Assembly: GCA_003013855.2 (NCBI GenBank)
Contig: PVNU02002348.1
Coordinates: 1,301,538 to 1,365,537 of the forward strand
Length of the DNA stretch: 64,000 bases
DNA from: Liriodendron chinense
Taxonomy: Eukaryota; Streptophyta; Magnoliopsida; Magnoliales; Magnoliaceae
Direction of reading: 5' to 3'
The position numbers and the translations under genes were made by a program. Numbering within the stretch: position 1 is the first letter of the stretch; every line of letters begins with the position of its first letter. Below the pieces are notes generated by a model, which was not told the DNA's origin, did no database searches, and worked only from the letters and a program-made list of their open reading frames with translations. This document shows, one piece after another, positions 22,136 through 31,300 of this stretch.

Positions 22136-22969
22136 TTAGATCATGAATGGCTAAACCTCTTAACTAGGGCTAAGAGGTGAAGCTTGTAGTGAATCTGAGA
22201 TGCTTTAATTCATTTTGTTTTGGTTTCAAGTTGGATTTATTGAAGAACAATGGTTTATAGAAGTTTAAATAAAGTTCTAAGTAGTTTTTCTTAATCTTAT
22301 GATGGCTCATGGATTTTTGGAAGAATTGCTTTAGTTCTTAATTTTTTTGCATAGTTCTAGACTTGTACGTTCCGAGGAATCAGATTCAATATGCTCTAGA
22401 CTTGGATTTCCATGTGGGAACTGCAACCAAAGTTCTATCTTTTTGTTCTAATTTCTGCATTATGTGTTGATTGTGTATGTGATTTGAATGAAGTTCAAAT
22501 CATGATCTAATTAGGCTTTGTGACAGAGTTTAATGATGATTATGATTGAGATCTTAACCTATTGGAACTAGGATTGACCTATGCAATTGAGTGTGCTCAA
22601 GTCCTAACTTGAATTAAGGGAATCATGTATATAATCACACATATGACAGATTGTGTGTTACAACCGCTCTATCATCTGACTAGATAGGATTTGATTTTGA
22701 TTGTAGTTGTGTAATGGGAAACCACAATGAATTATGCATTAAGGATTGCTACAAGTGGATCCTTGGATCCCTAGTGCTCTTTTATATTGATTACATTCAC
22801 TTTTAGTTTCAGAATTTTATAAAAATCCAATTCTAGAAATCTGTTTGGTTAGCTCTCAAATAGAGAATATTAGAAGTAATTTTGTAAATTCCTAAAAAGT
22901 CCCTGAGAACGATCTCAATCTTTACCGAATTATTACTATATTGCAACCTTACACTTAGGGAAGCGAACA
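22136..22969 (+). repeat. element B 5' LTR, second part
   Basis: It continues B's LTR after element A and ends GAAGCGAACA at 22969. The order of motifs matches the solo LTR at 49556-51178 on the other strand. The leader stem at 22156-22177 has one mismatch. Confidence 0.75.
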
Positions 22970-22975
22970 AGTTTT

Positions 22976-22993
22976 TGGCGCCGCTGCTGGGGA
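22976..22993 (+). other. primer binding site of element B
   Basis: TGGCGCCGCTGCTGGGGA lies six bases after the LTR end. It has two mismatches to the perfect Athila-type PBS in element C. Confidence 0.75.
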
Positions 22994-23173
22994 CTTTCAA
23001 CGGTGTTTTACGAAATTTCTGAAAATAGTTTCTATTTGAGATTTTTAGGAGTCCTACTAACTTAGTTTGTTTGTTTTGTTTTGCTTTGTTTGCAGGGATT
23101 CTAAGAGTCGAAGAAGTCACTTCAATTAGGTTTTTCTAACCCTTTTTAAGTTTTTTACTTTTCTGAGATTTGC

Positions 23174-25088
23174 ATGCCACATTGGGTTCGGGATTCTAAT
23201 AACCGACTCATTAGTGAAGGGGGAATAGTCGAAGGGATTGATAAGAAGCCACGTGCTAAGAAACGTTTAGACTCTTCAATTTTGTCTGATAGTATGGATG
23301 AGAATCAACCCAACCCTATGGCCAATCAAAATTTGGGCCAAACCGAAACGGGTGAGAATGAGGTTGAGAATGTTCTTCGACATAGAACTTTACGTGATCA
23401 CTTGCAACCTGCAAGAGCGAGTACTCCCTAATACATAATTTTTCTAACCAATGCAAGAAATATTGATCTAAAATCGGGAGTAATCCAACTCCTTCACAAG
23501 TTCCTTGGTTTAGACAGTGAGAGCGCATATCAGCATCTTAAGGAATTTGATGAGGTGATAGCCACGTTGCACTTTGTAAACGTATCTGATGATGTTGTGA
23601 GACTTAGGTTATTTCCTTTTTCTCTTAAAGAGAAGGCTAAGGCTTGGCTTCATGCATTAAGGTCAAGATCAATTGGCACATGGACTGAGATGACTAGGGA
23701 ATTCATTAAAAAGTTTTTCCCAACTCATAAAACAAACATGTTGAGGCGCCTAATTATGAATTTTGCCCAAAAAGAGGATGAGACCTTCTTCCAATATTGG
23801 AAGAGGTTCAAAGACTTATTGAACACATGCCCACATCATGGCTACGAAATTTGGCGGGTAATAAGCTTTTTCTATGAAGGACTGACTTCGCCCATGCACC
23901 AATTCGTAGAGATGATGTGCAATGGAGAGTTCATGAATAAGGAAGCCGAGGAAGCATGGGACTATTTTGATATCTGAGCCGAGATGCACAATCTTGGGAT
24001 ACAACTAAACCAGCAAATCCCAAGATAAGTCAACAAAGAGAAAAGGGAGGAATCTATGTCCTCTCCGAAGAAGAAAACATAAGTGCACGTGTGACTAGCC
24101 TCACAAGAAAAGTTGAAGCCATGGAATTAGGAAAGGGAGAAAAGACTAAGGAAGTTGAGAATATTTATGGAATTTGTTTCGATAACCAACATGCAACACA
24201 GGATTGTCCTACAATCTCTGCGTTTCAGGAAGTTCTACAAAAACAATCAAATGCCATAAATAACTATCAACGTCCATTTAGCAATCCAAACTTGAACACG
24301 TATAATTCTGGTTGGAGGAACCATCCCAATTTCAGTTGGAAGAATGGGCCATCAAAGAATGCAAACAATAACCCAAAAGCTACGCTTGAGGAAATATTGG
24401 GAACATTCGTCTCGGCCCAAGCTGAATACAACAAGAATAATTCTCAAAAAATCGATGGGTTCATGCAAGAACAACTAAAATTCAATCAGAACTCATCTCA
24501 AGCCATCAATGATTTGAAAACTTCAATGGCTAGAGTTGAATCTCATCTTAGTGTTAGGGAGAAAGGCACACTTCCTGCCCAACCTCTCCCTAACCCAAGT
24601 ACCCAATTTGAGATACAAGACCTCAGCCCATCCTCCCAAAATACGGAGCATGTTCAAGCTATCACCACTTTGAGGAGTGGCAGAACAATTGATAAATCCA
24701 ATCCGGTGAAGGCCTCAAAGCCTAATGATCCAGAAATCGCCAATAAGGATGATATCTCGAACAACACTCCACATAAGAAAGAACCGAAAAGGCAATACAA
24801 GCCGATCCCTTCGTTTCCCCAAAGGTTGATTTCACCCAAACCTTTAGACAAAAACCTAAAAATTTTAGAGGTTTTTAAGCAAGTGAAGATCAACATTCCG
24901 TTGTTAGATGCTATAAAACAAATACCATCTTATGCCAAATTTCTAAAGGAATTGTGTACAGTCAAAAGGAAACACAATGTTCACAACAAAGTACTTTTGA
25001 CTGAGAATTTGAACGCTATTATCAAACAAGAGGTGCCCGAAAAATACAAGGATCCGGGTAGTCCTACCATCTTATGCATCATAGGTGA
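23174..25088 (+). pseudogene. element B gag and start of protease, broken
   Basis: Gag begins MPHWVRDSNNRLISEGG and here reads continuously into the RTLRDHLQPAR block, which supports the gag start proposed for A and C. A stop follows at about 23429. The gag core is open at 23555-23977 (NTCPHHGYEIW and FVEMMCNGEF). Another stop follows, and the linker and zinc knuckle (CFDNQHATQDC context) are open from 24091. The frame ends at the start of the protease, where element C is inserted after CIIGDY. Confidence 0.8.
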
Positions 25089-25093
25089 CTACC

Positions 25094-26486
25094 TGTTGAA
25101 CCTCCAATTTATACATTACATTGCCCATTACACGACAAGGTTTGCATGATTTTCATGGTTTAAAGGCCCACCTAACACATGTTTTGTGATTATAGGGATG
25201 AGAGCGGACTTCATTCAATTACAAGCCAAAAGAACGCTTCTAGAGCTTTTGGATGAAGATGAAAGAAGACCAAAGAAAGGAGAAAGCAAAGAGAAGAGAG
25301 AGAAGAAGAAAAAGGAGAAAAAGAAGAGAAGAAGAATCAAATGGAAGACAGGCCGACCGGTCATGACCGGTCGGCCATGAAGGCTGATCATATTGATGAC
25401 AGGCCGACCAGTCATGACCGGTCGGCCATGCTCTCTAGACAAGGTGGAAACAAAGCCCGACCGGTCATGACCGATCGGGCATGCACGCTGGACTGTGGAC
25501 AGATCTGTCCGACCGGTCTTGACCGGTCGGCAGCACCCCCTGGAATGATTGAAAGGCTAGTCCGACCGGTCACGACCGGTCAGCTCTGTGTATGGAAAGT
25601 CCTTTCTATATTAGGACTCCGAAAATTGCTGCGCAATGCGTAGTCTTTCGCAGAATCCGACGCAAGGGAGGTTGCTTGCTATAAAAGGACACCTAGGGGC
25701 TCTCCCTAAGGTATCAGAGAAGCTAAGGGACGTGGGTTTAGAGAGTGAAAGCAACTGTGGAGCGGCTGCAACTCTCCTAATTGGGTTTTTCTTAGTTTAT
25801 GCTTTTATTTCAGAGTTTTTAGTTATAGCATGACAATGCTCGGCTAAAACCTCTCAGCTAAGGCTGAGAGGTGAAGCTTGTAGCTAATTCTATGTTGATT
25901 TCAGTTTAATTCAAGTAATTTACATTCAAGTTTGGATTTTTGCATGTTTTAGTTCCAAAAAGTGGTAGTTTGAGACGTTTTATCTGAGTTTATGTGCTCC
26001 GGACATGAATTCCTTTTAATTCTCTGAGATTATCATGTTTGTTTATTTAAATTCGGATTATAGTAATCCTTGAGCAGGCCATAGTCCAGAGGCATGGCTG
26101 TTACTCCGCAGGCTATGGTTTCGAGTTTGTATTGATTGAATGGAACTAGAACTTGGAAGTTCAACTTGAATGTGATGGAATGTGTGTGAATGCTTTATTC
26201 TCCAACTAGATGAGAGATAGGACTTCAAATCTAGTTGTGTTCTCTACTTGGATTGACTGAATTGACATAGGATTGCTACAAGTGGATCCTTGAAAGCCTT
26301 AGTACTTTATATCTCTGATTTTTCATTAAGTTCCTGTTTTTAGTAAACACTCAATCGAATCTGATTTCTTTCAAAAACTGAGTTGCTGGAGTGATTTGGG
26401 AGCTGTTACTATTTCCCTGTGGATCGACCTCGGTCTTACCGAGATTTATTACTACATCGCAGCCTTACACTTGAGGCGAGCGAACA
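25094..26486 (+). repeat. element C 5' LTR (1,393 bp)
   Basis: TGTTGAACC...GCGAACA. It contains the purine tract, the five-unit palindromic array (25351-25583), TATAAAAG at 25680-25687 and the leader stem-loop at 25850-25871. It is similar throughout to the LTRs of A. Confidence 0.9.
25351..25583. repeat. palindromic array in the C 5' LTR, five units
   Basis: Units start at 25351, 25402, 25455, 25508 and 25561, a period of 51-53 bases. The core is GACCGGTC-N2-GACCGGTC with centres AT, AT, AT, TT and AC. Single-base decay is visible (GACCAGTC in unit 2, GACCGATC in unit 3). Confidence 0.95.
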
Positions 26487-26492
26487 AGTTTT

Positions 26493-26510
26493 TGGCGCCG
26501 TTGCCGGGGA
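26493..26510 (+). other. primer binding site of element C
   Basis: TGGCGCCGTTGCCGGGGA, which by recollection is the exact complement of the 3' end of plant tRNA-Asp, starts six bases after the LTR end. Confidence 0.85.
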
Positions 26511-26739
26511 ATTAGACAACGGTTTTCGAATAGTTTCAGTGGCTGTAGAAGTAGCAGTAGATAGTCTTTCTGATTTTCTTAGAACTAACAAGTTTTTCTG
26601 TTTTGTAGGAATTTTTCTCTAGTTCAAGCGCATCAGGTGATACCTTTCTAACTTAGCTTCTGCAGAATTTTTTTTCAGATTAGTTTCAGATTTCAGTTTT
26701 CTAGGATAGGATTAGTTTCAGTTTCTGGTTGAGTGGTTT

Positions 26740-27356
26740 ATGTCCCGTTGGGAACGTAATCACTCAAATCGTCTCCAATCTGAAGGTGGTTTAGTTGGAC
26801 CATTGTCAGTCCATAGACGAGTTCGGAATTATCAAGAGCATTGTGAAAATTTGGGGAATATGGATCAAACACCTGCAAGGAATCCTCCCCCCCTACTCCA
26901 ACTACAAACGCAAATCAGGAAGGAGTAGGAGAGAATGAGGTACAAAATGTTCCTCCAATGAGATCATTACGGGACTACTTACAACCTGCCCGTGCAATTA
27001 CACCTTCTTGCATAGTTCTACCAGCAAACGGTGGAACCTTTAATATAAAACCGGGCGTAATTCAACTTCTACCTAAATTCCATGGGCTGGACTCAGACCG
27101 CCCATACTTACACTTGCAAGAATTTGAAGAAGTGTTGGCCACCTTGCATTACACCAATGTTTCCGATGATACTATCAGACTTAAACTCTTTCCCTTCACC
27201 TTGAAAGAAAGAGCCAAAGATTGGCTTCACTCTCTTAGACCACACTCGATTAGGACATGGGTTGAGATGAACCGGGAATTCTTGAAAAAGTTCTTCCCGG
27301 CTCATAAAACGAACACCCTTCGAAGAGCCATAATGAATTTTTCGGCTAAAGAGGGT
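26740..27356 (+). pseudogene. element C gag, N-terminal half (split by element D)
   Basis: Gag starts MSRWERNHSNRLQSEGG at 26740. Seven C at 26887-26893 put it out of frame with the main frame that is open from 26958. The gag core runs to the FSAKEG block and is cut by element D at the AGGGT target. The frame continues exactly at 38065. Confidence 0.85.
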
Positions 27357-27410
27357 TGTTATAGGCAAAATGGTGGAGATAAAGATTTCACGCGGAAATG
27401 CCCATTTCGC

Positions 27411-27610
27411 CCTCGAGATGATCTGATCAAGAGTCGCAGAACGAATAAGGGTGGAGTACAGTTTCGACTCTCGAGATCGTATGCTCGGGAGTCGAAGAAT
27501 GGATAAGTACGGGACGTCCATTCGACTCTCGAGATTATCTGATCGAGAGTCGAATATTGGATAAGTGCGGGATGACCATTCGACTCTCGAGCTCATCTGA
27601 TCAGGAGTCA
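27411..27610. repeat. palindromic array in the D LTR, about 58-bp period
   Basis: Imperfect palindromes pair TTCGACTCTCGAG with a GAGAGTCGAA-type arm. They start at 27463, 27521 and 27579 (period 58), with a decayed unit before (27411-27437) and possibly one after (about 27640). The same array is in the 3' LTR (about 37156-37354). The sequence is unrelated to the GACCGGTC arrays. Confidence 0.85.
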
Positions 27611-27828
27611 TAGATTGAAAAATACGGAGCAGCTATTCGCAAGTCTCGAGTCTTCATAACCGATAGTCAAATACGGCAAAGCTCGATCCGCGAACAGACC
27701 TTCTCACAAGTCGTTAAAAGACGTTACATCTAAAGTATGTACTTGGACTCGCGACCACATTCTAACCTGCGAGCAGCTTCTCCAATCCCTCTGCGACACC
27801 TAGCAGGGCTACAACCAGTTCGTTGGTT

Positions 27829-27908
27829 TCCAACTACGGGCGTCTCCTTCCTTTTCGGAGGCTATGACTCCAACTACGGGCGTCTCCTTCCTTTTCGGAG
27901 GCTATGAT
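27829..27908 (+). repeat. 40-bp tandem duplication in the D LTR
   Basis: Two near-identical 40-bp units contain GGCGTCTCCTTCC and CGGAGGCTATGA. The D 3' LTR also has two units and the E 3' LTR has two, but the E 5' LTR has one. Confidence 0.85.
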
Positions 27909-28097
27909 TCCAACTATGGCTTCCAGCCGGATTTCAAGGGATTACCATCAAGGGGCGTGATTGTTGGAATAAGTCATTGGGTTGGATCTGACTAAAAAGA
28001 TAGGATCTTATCCCACGAAATCAGCGAATTCTCAGTATCGTATGCGACATCAACGGGATTTCGACATCTCACGTAACAGATTGGATTGCTTCAGATC

Positions 28098-28105
28098 TAT
28101 ATAAA
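28098..28105 (+). promoter_or_regulatory. TATA box of the element D LTR
   Basis: TATATAAA is followed by GGGGTGGCTCC. It is repeated in the 3' LTR at 37842-37849 and, on the minus strand, in E at 53578-53585 and 63564-63571. It lies about 220 bases before the LTR end. Confidence 0.75.
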
Positions 28106-28323
28106 GGGGTGGCTCCATTGAGAGCAGGTACGCACACATCATTCAATCTTGGTCCCGTTTACTTGGCTTCTCTTCTGTGGCCTAACTTAAGCATCGGAGG
28201 GCTAACGGCTGGTCCCCAGCCACCCTTATTTGCTGTCTTGCCTCAGGTCTGGTGGTGGAAATTCCTGCTGGAGTGAAGGAGAAAAGTCGGAGGATCTCGT
28301 TATAAAATCTGACATCAACAGTT

Positions 28324-28340
28324 TGGCGCCGTCTGTGGGA
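28324..28340 (+). other. primer binding site of element D
   Basis: TGGCGCCGTCTGTGGGA lies three bases after the LTR end. It shares TGGCGCCG with the Athila PBS but then differs. I do not assign the tRNA. Element E has the same site. Confidence 0.75.
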
Positions 28341-28382
28341 TCGACTTGATCATCGAAATCACCGATCAAAATCCTTCAAGCA

Positions 28383-31300
28383 ATGCCTCCTAAAAAGGCT
28401 GTTCATCCTTCAACCTCAAGACAGGCACCACCTCCGCCTGATGAGACGGAATCCGTACCTATCCTTCCACCTGCTCCGACGAATATCCCTCAAGGAGCCC
28501 CGAATCTGTCGTCGACAAACCCATTATTGGAAGCCTCTGGAAATCAAGATGATGTCCTACGCTTCCTCGAAAACACCCTCCTAACTCTAAACGCTGGAGT
28601 CCAAGCGCTGTCAAACCGGCTTGATCAGCACTTCCCCGAACCGCAAAGACAACCCTCTGAAGGGTTACCACCGCAACCCATACCGGTAGCTTCCAGACAT
28701 TCAATGGACGAACCACAGGTCCCGCCACTCGGCGGCCATCCCCCTGTACCATCTCCACATTCCATACATTCCAGTTCGTCTCGACAACCTCAACCGCAAG
28801 GCTCCACCGCCGAAACATCTAGCTATACCCTACCATGGGAAGGAGATCTCAAAAGAATCCAAGATCGTTTTGATGTTATGGAACAGCGATATCAGGCAAA
28901 TCGGCCATCTGCCGTCATGGCGGCAATACACCAGTTTGAATCTCCCTTCACCAACGAGGTCTTGGAAGCCCCATTACCCAGAAAGTATCGAGCACCTGTT
29001 ATCGCTCCGTATACAGGAATTGGCGATCCTCTAGAACATCTGGAAACATATAGGTCCCTCATGGAGTTGGAGGGACATGGTTCAGAAATCATGTGTAGGG
29101 CTTTTCCCCTAACATTGAAGGATGCAGCTCGTACGTGGTTCCGGGGGTTAAAGCCCCGTTCCATCAGTTCCTTTTCCCAGTTATCAGAGATATTCCTTTC
29201 TCAATTCATGGGGAGTATTCGCATTAAGAAGCCAGCCTCCCATCTGATGAATTTGAAACAGCAGCATGGGGAAACAATAAAGGAGTTCACAGTACGATTC
29301 ACTGCCGAAGCCGTTCAAACTGAGGGATACACCGAAGAAAAGGGTCTTACAGCCCTCATTGCTGGAATAACGAGCGAGAAATTCAGGTTTGCCTTAGATA
29401 AAAGCCCACCGAAAACTATGGCAGAATTTCAAGCCAAAGCTCAGAAATATATCAATGCAGAAGAAGTCGCATTGACACGCCATGGAGTACAGAGCAAGAA
29501 GCGCAAACCAGAAGGAGCCTCTTCTACGGATAAGAAATACCGTCGTGACCAGCGCGATCGTTCTCCCAAGAGGCCTTACTCTGGTAAATATCATAATTAC
29601 ACTCCTCTCAATCAGTCTCCTGAAAAGGTTCTAATGGAAATTAAACACAAGCCATATGTGAAGTGGCCTGCAAAGATCAAATTCGATCCCGAGAAGAGGG
29701 ACAAGAGCAAGTTCTGTTACTTTCACAAAGATCACGGGCATAGGACCCAGGACTGCATCTCTTTACGAGACCATATCGAAGCCCTTATTCGAAAAGGCCA
29801 TCTCCAGGATTATGTTGCTCGTAAAAATCGATCACCAGAAAGGGCGAAGACCTCATCTCGCCAAAAGGAATCACCTCATCATCAAACCAACCAGGAGGAC
29901 GCCGAGCCCACAGGAGAAATCCGCACTATCGTCGGGGGTCCAGCTTGCTGGGGTGACTCTCAAGCTTCAAGAAAGGCATACGCCCAAAAGGAACCCCAGC
30001 AGATCTATTGGCTGGAACAAGCGTCCAACTCATCGAAGGCTAGCCATCCTCCAATTTCTTTCACCCTCGAAGATGCAGCGGGAATTCACTTCCCTCATGA
30101 AGATTCCATCGTAGTCACACTGAAGGTATCAAATTATCTGACTCATCGAATTATGGTGGATACAGGTAGCTCGGCCGATATTCTGTATTTGGAGGCTTTC
30201 GACAAGATGTCACTTGCCAGAAACCTCCTCAAGCGAGTATCGACCCCTCTTGTCGGCTTTGGAGGAGAGGTGGTAACACCTGAAGGAAGTATCGATCTCC
30301 CAGTCACCTTTGGGGAGAGTCCAGCGAAGACCACCGTCTTCGTAAACTTCCTCGTCGTGGATCGAAAATCAGCATATAACGCCATCTTGGGGCGACCGTC
30401 TCTAACTAGGGTTGGAGCGGCCTTGCACCCTTCATATTTATGTGTTAAATTTCCGACCCCAAATGGCATCGGGGTCGTGCGAGGAAGTCAGCAGGAGGCA
30501 CGGTCCTGTTACCAGATAGCCCTCCAAGATCGAAAGAAGGCTCAAGTGACACCTGTCATGGAAATAGTTCAAGGTTCATCCGACGTTCTCGCCACCGCGT
30601 TGGATCCAAGGGAAAATGCTCTGAAATCAAGAACTCCAGGGGAGGAAACAGTGGCGATCCGCTTGACCGAAGACGACCCGTCTAAGATCGTGTACATCGG
30701 TTCCTCCTTAAACATTGTCCATCGTGAAAATTTGATCCGTTTCCTCATCGAATACAAGGACGTGTTTGCTTGGTCTCATAAAGATATGCCAGGCATCGAT
30801 CCTGATGTCATCGCACATCGTCTCAACATTGACCCGAAGCATAAACCCGTACATCAGCGTCGACGTGCCTTTACTGCAGAAAGACAAATGGCAATCAAAA
30901 CTGAAGTTGAAAAGCTACTCGCGGCTAATTTCATAAAAGAAGTTGACTACCCAGAATGGGTCGCCAACGTAGTTCTCGTCCGGAAAGCTAATGGCAAATG
31001 GAGGATGTGCGTCGACTATTCAGACTTGAACAAAGCATGTCCCAAAGATAGTTTTCCGACACCGCGAATCGACCAGTTGGTTGACTCAACAGCTGGACAT
31101 GCTCTCATCAGTTTTATGGATGCTTATTCTGGTTACAACCAGATTATGATGCATCCACCTGATAGCCAGCATACTGCCTTCATCACAGATCGAGGACTAT
31201 ATTGCTACCAGGTAATGTCCTTCGGTCTAAAAAATGCAGGGGCCACTTATCAACGTCTTGTCAACAAAATATTTGCTGCTCAAATCGGTAGGAATATGGA

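Larger units (their letters stand above)
27357..28320 (+). repeat. element D 5' LTR (964 bp)
   Basis: TGTTATAGG...ACATCAACA. It carries a palindromic array (27411-27610), a 40-bp tandem pair (27829-27908) and a TATA box (TATATAAA, 28098-28105). Confidence 0.9.

Noticed and set aside
27108..27611. Minus-strand ORF of 167 codons across the C gag/D LTR junction
   Set aside because: It spans an insertion junction and is driven by the palindromic LTR repeats; the same kind of ORF recurs at 37104-37355.
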